DNA of 53,398 nucleotides, taken from assembly GCA_040766985.1 (NCBI GenBank), contig JAXGPL010000018.1, positions 1-53,398 of the forward strand, written 5' to 3'. Positions 1-9,355 of the stretch are shown in pieces. Source of the DNA: JAXGPL01 sp040766985 (GTDB taxonomy: Bacteria > Bacillota > Sulfobacillia > JAUYEG01). A program made the position numbers and the translations under genes. The first letter of the stretch is position 1, and every line of letters begins with the position of its first letter. The notes beneath the pieces are model-generated. The model was not told the origin of the DNA. It did no database searches and was given only the letters and a program-made list of their open reading frames with translations.

Positions 1-2
1 AC

Positions 3-1316
3 GCGACCGCCAACTACAGGCATATCACCAAGTGGGCCGCACGCGTGTCGCACACGGACATGATCCCGGAGATGATGCGCCGCGGATACACCTACCTGCG
101 CACGGGGCGGCCCGGGCCGGTCCTGCTGGAACTGCCGCAGGATGTGCTCGGCGCCGAACTGCAAAATGACATAACCTATATTCCAGTCAACGGGGCTCGG
201 TCCATGGCCGACCCAAAGCAGGTCGCGGCTGCAGCCCAGGCCCTGGTCAAGGCCAAGAAGCCGATGGTCCACGCCGGCATGGGCATTCTCTACGCTGCTG
301 CAACGGCCGAACTGGTCGAGCTGGCGGAGTTGCTGGACTGCGGTGTTATGACAACTCTGGTCGGCAAGAGCGGGTTTCCGGAAACCCATCCCCTCTCCCT
401 CGGCTGCGGCGGCCGGACCGGCACCCTCATGGCCGCGCGCTGGCTGGCCGAGTGCGACCTGATCTTCGCGGCGGGGGCGAGCATGTCGATCTCGGGCTTC
501 GCGGCGCCGATTCCCAAGGGCAAGGTCGCGATCCAACTAACCGTCGACGAGCGCGACCTCAACAAGGAGTATGAGATCGCCTACCCCCTGATGGGAGACG
601 CCAAGCTGGTTTTGGGGCAACTGGTCGAGGAGGTCAAGAGCCTGCTCGGCCCCGACGGCCGGAAGGGCGACGGCAGGACCGCGGCAGCGATCAAGGCTGT
701 GCGCGAAGAGTGGCTGGGTGAATGGATGCCCAAGCTGACTTCAGACGAGACGCCCATCAACCCCTACCGCGTGATATGGGAGTTGCAGCAGGCCCTGGAC
801 GTGAGCTAGACAATCGCGACGCACGACGCAGGAAGTCCGCGTGACCAGATGGCGCCGTTCTGGACTGCGCCGGTGCCGCATTCGTACATCGGCTGGGGCA
901 AGTCCACGCACCTCGGCTACGGGCTCGCCCTCGCGATGGGCGCCAAGCTTGCACGGCCCGACCTGCACGTGGTCAACGTCATGGGGGACGCCGCATTCGG
1001 CATGATCGGCATGGACGTTGAGACCTGCGCCCGCAACGGCATCGGCACATTAACGGTAATCATGAACAACTCCTGCCTGGGCGGCTACGACCGCTACCTA
1101 CACCACGCCACGGAGGTCTTCGGCACGCGCTGGCTGACAGGCAATTACGCCAAGGTGGCCGAGGGTCTGGGCGCGTACGCGGAGCGCGTGGACAAACCCG
1201 CTGACATCGTACCGGCCGTCCGGCGCGCCGGCGCTGCAAACGCCAAGGGCCAGCCCGCGGTGCTTGAGATCATCACGGTCGAGGACAATAAGGCGTCCAG
1301 CTACTGGGTAAGATAG
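3..1316 (+). CDS. Acetolactate synthase-like TPP enzyme, 5'-partial, interrupted by an in-frame TAG
   Basis: The frame is open from the window edge, so the N-terminus lies upstream. The visible part covers the end of the N-terminal TPP domain (RPGPVLLELPQDVLG), the central domain, and the C-terminal TPP-binding domain with the GDA...NN signature (MGDAAFGMIGM ... VIMNN) typical of acetolactate synthase, oxalyl-CoA decarboxylase and glyoxylate carboligase relatives. The substrate cannot be read from this. At 807-809 a TAG codon interrupts the frame between ALDVS and TIATHDAGSPRDQM. Reading resumes in the same frame, and the family has a continuous sequence there, so this is one nonsense change and not a gene boundary. 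The gene also ends with TAG. A hairpin follows at 1374-1400. It is most likely a recent pseudogene or a base error; readthrough is possible but unsupported. Confidence 0.8.
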
Positions 1317-1373
1317 CCCGCAGGCGAGGGAGAGCGACCACGCGCGGCCTACCACACCGGCGGCCGACATGCA

Positions 1374-1400
1374 CAAGGGGCCGCAGATAGCGGCCCCTTG
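1374..1400. terminator. Hairpin between convergent genes
   Basis: An 11-bp perfect stem (CAAGGGGCCGC / GCGGCCCCTTG) with a 5-nt loop lies between the rightward TPP enzyme and the leftward DsrE gene. No clear T-run follows on either strand, so termination is inferred from stem strength and position. Confidence 0.55.
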
Positions 1401-1452
1401 CGGTTGGTGAGGAGCCTTAGGACGAGGCGGTCGACGATGCTGCCCTGCCTAG

Positions 1453-1803
1453 CTACACCGTTAACACCCGGTATCCGTCCTTGAGGGCCTCGGTCAACAC
1501 CGGCCCCATTCCTTTGACCTCGAAACCCATCTCGGCCAGCCGGCCGGTCGCCCCGTAGGCTTCGGCACAGGTGTTGCAGGCGAGCAGTTCGACGCCGAGG
1601 TGCCGGAGTTCGGCGATCTTGTTCTGGAGTTCAGGATCGCCCACGAGCGTCTTGATGCTTGGGCCCCAGAGGACCAGGCACACTTCCTTCCACCAGCCGT
1701 GCGCCTTGGAGTTGAACGGGTACTGCAGCGCCATGCGTATGGCGACGTCGCGATCCGGGCTCGTCCAGACCACGTAAACTCGATCATGCGTCGGCTCTTC
1801 CAT
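1453..1803 (-). CDS. DsrE family protein
   Basis: The 116-residue product has the DsrE/DsrF-like fold pattern: a beta-strand start (RVYVVWTSPDRDVAIRM), a central WKEVCLVLWGPSIKTL segment and ELLACNTCAEAYG carrying two cysteines near the usual active-site position. Family members take part in sulfur relay or have unknown roles. Start ATG 1803 is preceded by AGGAGG about 12 nt upstream; a longer frame exists but lacks support. It lies 32 nt downstream of the AEC transporter gene on the same strand and is probably co-transcribed with it. The function in this organism is unknown. Confidence 0.75.
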   Translation of the reverse strand: MEEPTHDRVYVVWTSPDRDVAIRMALQYPFNSKAHGWWKEVCLVLWGPSIKTLVGDPELQNKIAELRHLGVELLACNTCAEAYGATGRLAEMGFEVKGMGPVLTEALKDGYRVLTV

Positions 1804-1835
1804 AGCCCTCTGTAGCCTCCTCCTGATTCCGCCCT

Positions 1836-2810
1836 TTACGCCAGCTTGACCAAGTAGAGCAGCGGCAACACAACCGCCAACAGCCCGGTCGTGAGCATCC
1901 ACGCCGAATTGGCAAGGTCAGTGTCAAGTCCGTAGAGCGACGGCGGAACCAGCGAGTTGAACGCGACCGGCATCGCCGACAGGGTGATCAGAACCTTGAA
2001 CGGCAGCCCTCCGTCCAGCCGGTGATACCCCAGGGCCAGCCCAATCGCTGCCAGGCTGGCCGGGAGGAGAATATACTTGATGCCGGCGACGGCGGACGCT
2101 TCACGGAGGTACTCCCTGATCGCCGCCGGACGCATGTTCAGGCCTACCGACGTCAGCATCATCGCGGTCGAGGCAAGGATAAGCGGCGAGATCAGATTGC
2201 CGAGAACCTCCGGCCGCTCGATCGGCGACCACTTGAGGAGCGTTCCGACTACAATCGAAACCAGCGGCGCCAGAATCAGCACATCGTGCGTGAGCGCACG
2301 GAGGTCGAGGCTGAAGCGGGCTCCGTCAGGGGTTTCCTCGGAATAGAGCTTTGCCATCGGAAACCCGATGCTGTAGTAGAGCAACGGCTCGAGCAGGCGA
2401 AACAGCGCCGCCAGCGCGTACCCTGCCTCGCCGTAGAAAACGTAGGCCGCAAGCCCTCCAAACGAGCCCAGGTTGGTGAAGGCGCCGCTCGTGAACATCG
2501 CTCCCGCCTTGCGTTTCTCGAGGCCCATCCGGGACGCCAGGAAGATGGCGGCGCCCCCGCCGATCACGTGCGATGCCGCGCCGATGAACGGGAACAGCGC
2601 CAACGATCCGCCGCTGACGGAAAGGCCCCAGAAGGTGTTGATGAGAACAAGCGGGGTGATTGTGGTGACTACAATCCGCTGCAGCCGAGAGGCCAGCACG
2701 CGGAGCGTTGGCGCGCGCTGGGGCCGGCGTGTGGTCACATACAAACGGTAGCCGTACCCAAGAACGAGCGATCCGAAAATGACCCCTAGTGTGGTGGTTA
2801 GCTGCGTCAG
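1836..2810 (-). CDS. AEC family permease (auxin efflux carrier-like)
   Basis: The product is hydrophobic, about 324 residues with around ten predicted membrane segments. It matches the AEC/bile-acid-auxin transporter pattern: a first half with NTFWGLSVSGGSLALFPF and FTSGAFTNLGSFGG, and a second half with SVGLNMRPAAI and a C-terminal MPVAFNSLVPPSLYG segment. AEC proteins move organic anions such as malate or act as efflux carriers. The frame is open to 2894, but the only SD-supported start is CTG 2810, with GAGGAG nine bases upstream; that start gives the usual family length. No ATG, GTG or TTG is well placed. It sits upstream of the DsrE gene. Confidence 0.75.
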   Translation of the reverse strand: MTQLTTTLGVIFGSLVLGYGYRLYVTTRRPQRAPTLRVLASRLQRIVVTTITPLVLINTFWGLSVSGGSLALFPFIGAASHVIGGGAAIFLASRMGLEKRKAGAMFTSGAFTNLGSFGGLAAYVFYGEAGYALAALFRLLEPLLYYSIGFPMAKLYSEETPDGARFSLDLRALTHDVLILAPLVSIVVGTLLKWSPIERPEVLGNLISPLILASTAMMLTSVGLNMRPAAIREYLREASAVAGIKYILLPASLAAIGLALGYHRLDGGLPFKVLITLSAMPVAFNSLVPPSLYGLDTDLANSAWMLTTGLLAVVLPLLYLVKLA

Positions 2811-2896
2811 TTTGAACGTCTCCTCGATCGTAATGCGGATTCGTTGGCTTTCGAGATTGACGCGCCGATACCCTGCAACGCTTGGCGACCGCAAAG

Positions 2897-2928
2897 GAAG
2901 CCCCGGGACCTCCCGGTCCCGAGGCTTC
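2897..2928. terminator. Hairpin between the S-layer fragment and the AEC gene
   Basis: A 14-bp stem with one mismatch and a 4-nt loop. TTTT follows on the + strand (2933-2936) and CTTT on the - strand. It lies between two leftward genes, so it probably ends the upstream S-layer transcript. Confidence 0.5.
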
Positions 2929-2955
2929 GCTGTTTTCTGGCCTTGCGTCTTGGGG

Positions 2956-3500
2956 TTACTTCAGCTTATCGTACGTCCGCACCGACATCAGGATGGCTGC
3001 CTCACGGGTCGCCATGCCGTACCCGATTGCCTCGTCGGCGGGCGTCACCGCCTTGGGCATGAAGTTGCCGTTTAGGTCGCCCTTGACAATACCCAGCCTC
3101 GACATGTACTTCGTGGCCTGGACGGCATAGGCGTCGATGTGCTGCTGGTCGGGAAAGTCGGGCACGCCGGCGATTGAGTATCTTGCGTCAGTCTTGGGGA
3201 CGCCGTCATGTATTCCATAAGCCTGGATTGTCCTGAAAAGCATGGCGGCGCATTCCTGGCGGATGATCAGCCTCTTGGGGGTGAAGGTGGTCGCAGAAGT
3301 GCCCGTTGTGATTTCCAGGGCGAAGGCGTGAGGATCTGCGGATTGCTCGTGTCAGTGAACGGGTTGGGAGAGACCGGCGCAGGAGTGATGCCCGTCAGCT
3401 TCTCATACAGAAGAACAAGCCTATCCTGTGGCCCCGGAAAACGCCGTGCCAATGCACCGGACCACGTTCCGGGTAATAATCCGTTAACGCCGGGGTGATA
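2956..3500 (-). pseudogene. S-layer homology (SLH) domain protein, fragment with frameshift
   Basis: SLH motifs run leftward in two frames. First comes FPGPQDRLVLLYEKLTG and FTDTSNPQI in one frame (about 3500-3325). The second frame (about 3320-2956) has FALEITTGTSATTFTPKR, IIRQECAAMLFRTIQAYGI and then TPADEAIGYGMATREAAIL. SLH domains anchor proteins to pyruvylated cell-wall polysaccharide outside the cell. The join near 3320 needs a one-base shift. No convincing start, signal peptide or partner domain is visible upstream, so this looks like the C-terminal remnant of a larger surface protein. Confidence 0.7.
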
Positions 3501-3611
3501 TCGTTCATGTTGCGAGGGCCGTCGGCATCCGCAAGCCTACGCCGACGGCAAGCGAGCAAACGGCCCATTCGCGCCGGTGCCTGCGGCGGGGTGCTGGTGC
3601 CTATTGGGGCG

Positions 3612-3650
3612 GGCCTGTCCGGTTCTCACCGGCCAGGCCGTTTTGTTTCT
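3612..3650 (+). terminator. Intrinsic terminator-like hairpin, no assignable gene
   Basis: A stem GGCCTG-T-CCGGT / ACCGG-C-CAGGCC with a short loop is followed by GTTTTGTTTCT, which reads as a + strand terminator. No + strand gene is recognisable upstream (3500-3611). It also lies just beyond the end of the leftward permease pseudogene. Nothing else is seen in 3501-3625. Confidence 0.5.
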
Positions 3651-4962
3651 CCTCGCTTCACCGTCCACCTGCGGCCCCGCACGCTATAGCCCGAGTAGCC
3701 GGCAGAGGCGTGTGCCGGTTTCCGCAAAGTAGGGAGCAGGCCGAAGAGCAGCGCGGGAACGGTCGTGATGACGGTGGCCCATGGGGCCGAGCGGCGGTTC
3801 ATCGCGAGGCAACGGAACAGGGCGTCTCGATCCTGCGAGATCGCGTTGGCGAGCACGGCCGCGAACGGCAGCAAGCCGCGGGTGTACAGCGAGATGAACA
3901 GGATCTGCGGCCCACAGCCCGGGATCAGGCCAAGCAGTGCGCCGACGAGGACGGTCGCAAGGCCCGTCCGCCCAGGCCACCCGGCAATGATGGCTTCGCC
4001 GGCAATGTCCCCCGCCCAGCCACAGGACGCCGAGATTGTAGACGACGTACGAAACGAACACCCAACTCGTGACGAATGCGGTGTCCATCCCGCCGTGGAT
4101 GAGGGTCGCGGAGGGAGAACAGCTTGTGCTCCTCGTCCTCGTGGCTGGTGTTGACCCCGAAGCGGTGCGCCGCCGCCGAGACCACGATGCCGTAGTGCCG
4201 GCAGCCCCGACCACAGCCGCTACCCACGGGACGCCGATCATCTCGCCGAGATCGCGGTTTGCCGGGTTGGCCAGCCCAAACAGGAGCCCAAGCCCCACGA
4301 CGAACCAGTACGCCATGAATCCGCGGTGGGTCAGCCCGGTATCCCAGGCTCGCTTCACCCACCCGGCTCCCATCGTGCGTCGCATGATGCAGGGCAAGGT
4401 CGACGGGGTCGCCCTCGACGTGCCCGAAGTGGCGGAGCTCTGCTGAGTCATGAACGATCCCCCGGCGGTCTTGGCCGGCAGGCTGACAACCGGCGTGCCT
4501 CTCCTGAAGGTGGCCGCCGCCGCTGTCCCCACCGCAAATCCTGCGCCAAGGCGCAACCGCTCGGCCATCCGAAGCCAATCGACCAGATACCCTACAACGA
4601 TGGCGATGGCCAGAGAGGCCAGGCTGACCCACAAAGCTCAAAGGGGCCGCGGCGAGCATCACGAACGCGGCGTCACCCATCGTCGCCGTCAGGGTTGCGA
4701 TGACGGTACCGAAGGTTACGCTGCCGCGGAGGTAGAGCGTCATCCCGAAAATGGCCCCGCCGCAGCCGGGAGTCAACCCCAGCAACGCACCAACCAGGGG
4801 CTGAAAGCGCCGCGCCCGCTCAATGCGCGTTACAGGCCCACCCTGCTGCCGATAATTCAGATATTGGAACAGCAGCAGCACGGCCCCAACAAAAACACCC
4901 ACCTGCACAAAGGCGTCTGCCGCGCTGCTGAAGATCGCTTCCCAGATGCCCCTCGCCGCCAC
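3626..4962 (-). pseudogene. Ten-helix metal permease (ArsP_2 / putative manganese transporter family), multiply frameshifted
   Basis: Start GTG 4962 follows AAAGGGGA. Frame one gives VQVGVFVGAVLLLFQYLNYRQQ, a glycine motif LTPGCGGAIFGM and GDAAFVML (4962 to about 4650). Frame two continues LASLAIAIVVGYLVDWLRM and MAYWFVVGLGLLFGLANPANRD (to about 4190). The reading then switches near 4200, 4110 and 4015 and ends in a third frame with VLVGALLGLIPGCGPQ, AVLANAISQDRDALF and ATVITTVPALLFGLL. The paired PGCG motifs in two halves match the putative ten-transmembrane heavy-metal exporter family. At least four shifts are needed, so no functional product is expected from the sequence as given. The metal specificity is unknown. 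Confidence 0.7.
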
Positions 4963-5019
4963 CGCATTCCCCTTTCTCTAGCTGGCGCCGCGCCTACTCG
5001 ACTGCGCCCTGAATGCTGC

Positions 5020-6213
5020 CTACGGTTTGTCCTCCAACATCTTGCGCAACTCCAATAGGATCTCTTCGCGGGCTTCCCCCACGGCCGGTCCGGAGTCGCC
5101 CCGCAGCTTCAGCAACCTCGTCGCAAGGGGCATGATTTCCTTCTCCTCCGTCAGCCCGGCCCCGAGGGCGGTTTCCATGACAAACAGCAGGTCTCCCGTG
5201 GCCCTTCGGCCGTCTGCGCCGGGTCCGGCCCTGAGGACCTCACGCATCTCAGCGACCGCTTCGCGGTTTGCTGCCTGCTCGGTCTCGGCCCCCAGGTGCT
5301 TCAGGCAATCCAGCATCGCCGCGGGCAGCTTGACCGTCGCCGCGGCCACGTTCTCGCGGAGGTGGGACGGACTCGACGGGCCGGTGAGCACAGCGGCTAT
5401 CCCGGGCTGCGCGAGGACCCAGGAGATTGCCAACTGGGCAGGAGTCAGGCCGAGCTCACCCCCCATCGCGGCCAGGCGATCCTTGAGCGCCAACGCAGCA
5501 CGGCGCCGGCCGACCCGGAACAGTGGGTCGATTGAGCGGATATCGCCCTCCTGGAAGGCAGTTTCCGCTCGGATGGCCCCAGTCAGCAGGCCGCGGCCGG
5601 TGGGGCTGAAGGCAACGCCCGCCGCACCTGCCGCAAGCGCATGCGGCAGCAACTCCCTCTGCCCGGCCGGCGCGACGAGACTCAGCTCAAGTAGCAGACT
5701 GGCAGGCCGGATCGCCTCCGGGCGCAGCGCGAAGTACTCCGCTACGCGCCCGGCCGGAAGATGACCGATACCGTATTCGCGGATTTTGCCCTCCCGGCGG
5801 AGATCGGCGAGCGCACATGCGGTTTCCGCGACCGGAGTCGAGGGATCGTCAAAGTGCACCTGGTAGAGGTCAATCCAGTCCGTGCCAAGACGCTTCAGGC
5901 TCGCCTCGCATGCACTCCGCACCTGCTCGGCTCCTGCCGCCCGGCCGCCGTCCGCCGTAACGCCGAACTTGGTGGCGATAGCGACGCGTGAACGCACCGG
6001 CCGCAGCCACCGCCCGAGCCACGACTCAGCGTCTCCGTACAGGTCCGCGGTGTCAAAGAGGTTGATGCCTAAATCCAGGGCAAGCCGCACCTGGCTCTCC
6101 CAGGCCCGGGGTTCCGGGCCGCCATACGATCCGCCCATTCCGTAGCAGCCAAATCCGACTCTGGAAACCTTCAGGCTCCCGATCTGGGCATGGTTCATCG
6201 CGAAATCAGTCAC
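5020..6213 (-). CDS. Aldo/keto reductase with C-terminal extension
   Basis: A 397-residue cytosolic NADPH-dependent oxidoreductase of the AKR superfamily. Visible are the N-terminal strand and GFGCYGMGG, the catalytic-region FDTADLYGDAE (Asp/Tyr), the Lys segment VAIATKFGV, the His-containing LYQVHFDDPS, and the cofactor end VLTGPSSPSHLRENV. Typical members are about 310-330 residues; here about 90 extra residues of helical, charged sequence follow and resemble no domain I know. GTG 6213 is chosen because GGGAG lies 8 nt upstream. It is the last gene of a leftward run with the two M24 genes and the bactofilin. The substrate is unknown. Confidence 0.85.
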   Translation of the reverse strand: MTDFAMNHAQIGSLKVSRVGFGCYGMGGSYGGPEPRAWESQVRLALDLGINLFDTADLYGDAESWLGRWLRPVRSRVAIATKFGVTADGGRAAGAEQVRSACEASLKRLGTDWIDLYQVHFDDPSTPVAETACALADLRREGKIREYGIGHLPAGRVAEYFALRPEAIRPASLLLELSLVAPAGQRELLPHALAAGAAGVAFSPTGRGLLTGAIRAETAFQEGDIRSIDPLFRVGRRRAALALKDRLAAMGGELGLTPAQLAISWVLAQPGIAAVLTGPSSPSHLRENVAAATVKLPAAMLDCLKHLGAETEQAANREAVAEMREVLRAGPGADGRRATGDLLFVMETALGAGLTEEKEIMPLATRLLKLRGDSGPAVGEAREEILLELRKMLEDKP

Positions 6214-6231
6214 AATCGCTCTCCCTTACGG

Positions 6232-7414
6232 CTAGATGACCAGCAACTCCTTGGTAGTGGTGTTGAGGCTCTCCCCGCCCTCCGGCGTCACCAGGACGAC
6301 GTCCTCGACCCGTACCGCGATACCCTTACTGAGCACGCCCGGTTCGACGGTGAATGTCATCCCGGCTTCGAGGGTCCTGGTTTCCGAGGCGGTCAGGAAT
6401 AGCGGTTCGTGCACATCGATGCCGATGCCGTGGCCGAGCCGGTGCCAGAAGAAATCTCCGTACCCCGCCTCCGCAATCAGCGAGCGGGCGGCCTTGTCCA
6501 CGTCCTGACCCTTGGCCTGCCCGGCCTTCATCGCGGCCATCCCCGCTGCCTGGTCCGTCATGATCAGGTCGTGGATCCTGCGGAGCTCGGGGTCAGGATC
6601 GCCGCAAAACACCGTGCGCCCGAAGTCCGAGCAATAACCCTGGTACACGGCACCAAAGTCGAACGCGATGTGCATCCCGGGCGCAAGGACCTGATGTCCC
6701 GGCGGTCCCACCTCGCGGGCGGAATCCTCGTCGCGTGGGTCCGTCTTGCCGGAGAAGACGATCCCCGTCGGGAAACTCGTCCACTCCGCCCCGAGGGCCT
6801 GCAACTGGTAATCCACTTCGGTGGCGACGTCGAGGTCCGTGATGCCGGGCTTAAGCCTGGCCAACACCGCCGCGAACGCCTGGTCCGCGATGGCGGTGGC
6901 CTTGCGCATCAGGTCCAGTTCGGCATCCTCCTTGACGTGCCGCAGTTCGGAACCAGGTCCCCTGCCGGGACGATCCGCAGGTTCGGGAATGCGCGGTTAA
7001 GGTGGAAGACGGTTTCCGCCCAGATGCGGTTGCCGACCGCAAGGGTAATGTTCCAAGGTCGCCTAGCCCAAAGCGCCGCGGCAGGGAGGTCATGAACGCG
7101 ATCGGGTCGCCGTGTTCCGGCACGTAGATGACGTCGTTGACGACCGGGTTGGGCGCACCATGGGCCCTGGCGTAGCTGGAAACCATATAGGGGGCGACGA
7201 GGTACACCCCAGCGTACGGCGTCAGAATCGCCCCGTAGGCCCAATCGGCCGGCTGGACGATGTCCGTATTGGCTGCCTTGCGCCGCCGGAATCCGGTGAG
7301 GTACTCGAGGTCACCGGACGGGGGAAGATAGAGGGCATGGATGCCGCGCCGGCCCATGCGCTGGTAGAGACGCTGAAGACGGCGCCGGTATGTTGCCGCG
7401 GGGAATGGAGCCAT
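6232..7414 (-). pseudogene. M24 family metallopeptidase (Xaa-Pro aminopeptidase-like), two frameshifts
   Basis: ATG 7414 is preceded by AGGAGGT. The N-terminal creatinase domain (ALYLPPSGDLEYLTGFRR, then GAPNPVVNDVIYVPEHGDP) runs to about 7055. A shift leads to NRIWAETVFHLNRAFPNLR, and a second shift near 6920 restores ELRHVKEDAELDLMRKATA and the catalytic pita-bread domain. Metal ligands are in place: AFDFGAVYQGYCSDFGRT (two Asp), HRLGHGIGIDVHE (His), FTVEPGV (Glu) and VRVEDVVL (Glu). The protein would hydrolyse proline-containing peptides or a related amide. It is adjacent to a second M24 gene. With exact indel repair it would be about 390 residues, a normal length. Confidence 0.8.
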
Positions 7415-7461
7415 TCGCTTACACCTCCTGGGTCAATTCAGATGGAAGCCTTGCAGGTGCA

Positions 7462-8599
7462 CTAGCCGCCTTCGACCTCCAGCAGGGCCGACCAGTCCGC
7501 GGAGCGCGACAGGACACGCGGCCCGGCTTCGGTGACCAGCACCAGATCCTCAACGTGGAATTTCTCCACGCCGGGCACTGTCAGGTTGGGTTCGATGCAG
7601 AGGCACATGCCGGGCTGGAGCAGTTCAGTCGTGCTTGGGGCGATAACCGGGTGTTCATGCAGCCCCAGCCCGACGCCGTGGCCGATGTGCGGCCGCGTAA
7701 ACGCGTCGCTGGAGTCGGCATACATGTCCTGGCAGAGGCGATAGAGGTCCGCGACGGGACGACCGGGGACGGCCGCGGCGATCAACTGCTCGTGCACGGA
7801 CCACAGCCAGTCGTAGGTGCGCTTCTGCCGGTCCGAAGCCCGGCCGACGACGACGGTGCGGGCGACGTCTGAGTAGTAGCCCCTGAAGATGCCGCCGAAG
7901 TCCGTCCGCATCAGGTCACCGGACGCAATAACCCTTCCGGCGGGGACGGGATGCGTGATCAACGAGTTGGCGCCGCTGCACAGAACCGAGAAGGCAGTGC
8001 CCCGGCGCCCTCACGCAGGAGTTCACCTTGCAGGCGATCAGAAACCTGCTTCTCCGTTTGCCCGGGTGCGGTCTGAATGAACGCGCGCCGGATGGCCCGG
8101 TCGGTCGCAAGAAACGCGTCTTCCAGGAGTTGCTGTTCGGCTGCAGTTTTGATCATCCGGACGCGGTCGAAGAACCGGTCCGCCGGGACGAGCCTCGCCG
8201 CCGGGAGGGCCCGCTTGAGTTGGTCGTAGTAGTGCGCGGTGAGAAATGCGGCCTCGTACCCAATGCGGCCGCGCTCCTTCCCTATCTCGCGCAGCGCCGC
8301 TGCAGCCAGCTCAACCGGCGACTCGGCGAACTCCACATAGGGACGGATATCCTGGATCCGCGAGTCCTCCCTGGCCTGTGCCTCTTCCAGGCCGCACACG
8401 ACGTATACCGGCTCGCCGCCCTTCTGGGCCAAACCACCAGGGCAAGGCGCTCGGGCAGAGCCTTCTGCGTCATGATGCTGCACTCGCTGAGATACCAGGT
8501 GTTGGCTGGCGACGCGGCGACTACCGCGTCAAATTGGGATTGGTCGAGGCTTTCGCGGAAACGGACATAACGTTCGGCATCCAAGGCAATTACCCCCAT
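7462..8599 (-). pseudogene. Second M24 family metallopeptidase, two frameshifts
   Basis: Frame one starts near 8599 (ATG; a TTG at 8584 is an alternative) with FDAVVAASPANTWYLSE. It shifts near 8430 into KGGEPVYVVCGLEEAQ and YEAAFLTAHYYDQLKRALP, then near 7995 into ANSLITHPVPAGRVIASGD. The metal-binding residues follow: RTDFGGIFRGYYSDVART, HIGHGVGLGLHEHP, CIEPNLT and FHVEDLVLVTEAG. It is a paralogue of the adjacent gene and lies 47 nt from it on the same strand. Both are broken, so if the indels are real the organism has lost both peptidases. Confidence 0.8.
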
Positions 8600-8742
8600 C
8601 CTCGGGCCTGTTACCGGACGGGGGCCGCTTGTTCCGGCCACCCGCACCCGCCCGGGGCCCCGTCGATGGGGTTGTTAAGCACCAAGGCGCATCAGCCCTG
8701 CCACCAAGCGCGGAGTCTTCTACGCCTGGAAACCGAAACTGC

Positions 8743-9147
8743 CTAGGCCGTGCGCAGGACCCGCGCCTCCTGGGTCTTCTCGTTGGCTTTCATGTCCACA
8801 GTGCCGTTGAGCGTCGCGCCTTCGGCGACCACGAGTTCACCGGCTTTGATGTCGCCGCGCATGCGGGCGGTCGCCAACAATTCGACCCTGCCGCTGCAAT
8901 CGACGTCGCCCGTGAGGGTGCCCGCGATGTGCACCCGGTTGGCCCGGATTTTAGCTGTGACAACGCCGTGTTCGCCGATGATGAGGTCGCCCTCGTGGGC
9001 GATTTCGCCTTCGATCTTGCCTTCAATACGTAGGATTCCGGAGGAAATAAGGTTTCCTTTGAACTGGGTCTCGCCACCGAGAACCGTCTCTGTCTTGTTG
9101 CCCGTCGCTGCCAAGACAGGTGCCCCCTCTCGCTTGATACCGGTCAT
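8743..9147 (-). CDS. Bactofilin (polymer-forming cytoskeletal protein)
   Basis: A 134-residue protein dominated by the bactofilin/DUF583 beta-helix: short hydrophobic repeats such as GNLISSGILRIEGKIEGEI, GDLIIGEHGVVTAKIRA, RVHIAGTLTGDVDCSG and LVVAEGATLNGTVDM. Bactofilins polymerise at the membrane and scaffold cell-shape or wall enzymes. ATG 9147 has GGGAGG about 10 nt upstream. It is the first gene of the leftward run with the M24 and AKR genes (143-nt gap to the next) and is divergent from the channel gene. There is no membrane segment; the N-terminus is polar. Confidence 0.9.
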   Translation of the reverse strand: MTGIKREGAPVLAATGNKTETVLGGETQFKGNLISSGILRIEGKIEGEIAHEGDLIIGEHGVVTAKIRANRVHIAGTLTGDVDCSGRVELLATARMRGDIKAGELVVAEGATLNGTVDMKANEKTQEARVLRTA

Positions 9148-9355
9148 AACGCGCGTGCCTCCCCTGCAATCAGGCTCATGTCAAATGTGTCGGAATATTG
9201 GACACTTTTGTTTAACCCAATTGTGCAGCGTAATCCAGTCAAGTGGGCGCGTGGCCCCGAAACCGGATCCGACCGGGCGGACACCGCGGAAGGCAAAGGG
9301 GAAGGCTCAGGGCCAGCGAATGATAGGTCCCGGGGAAACCGACGGGGGGATCGCC
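9148..9355. promoter_or_regulatory. Divergent intergenic region, possible operator
   Basis: A 208-bp gap between divergent genes. It holds an AT-rich patch near 9180-9230 with an imperfect inverted repeat GTGTC-N9-GACAC, and a TTGGAC hexamer that could be a -35 box. No confident -10 can be assigned. The channel gene's SD (GGGGGG) and one GGAAACC heptamer lie at the right end. Confidence 0.35.
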
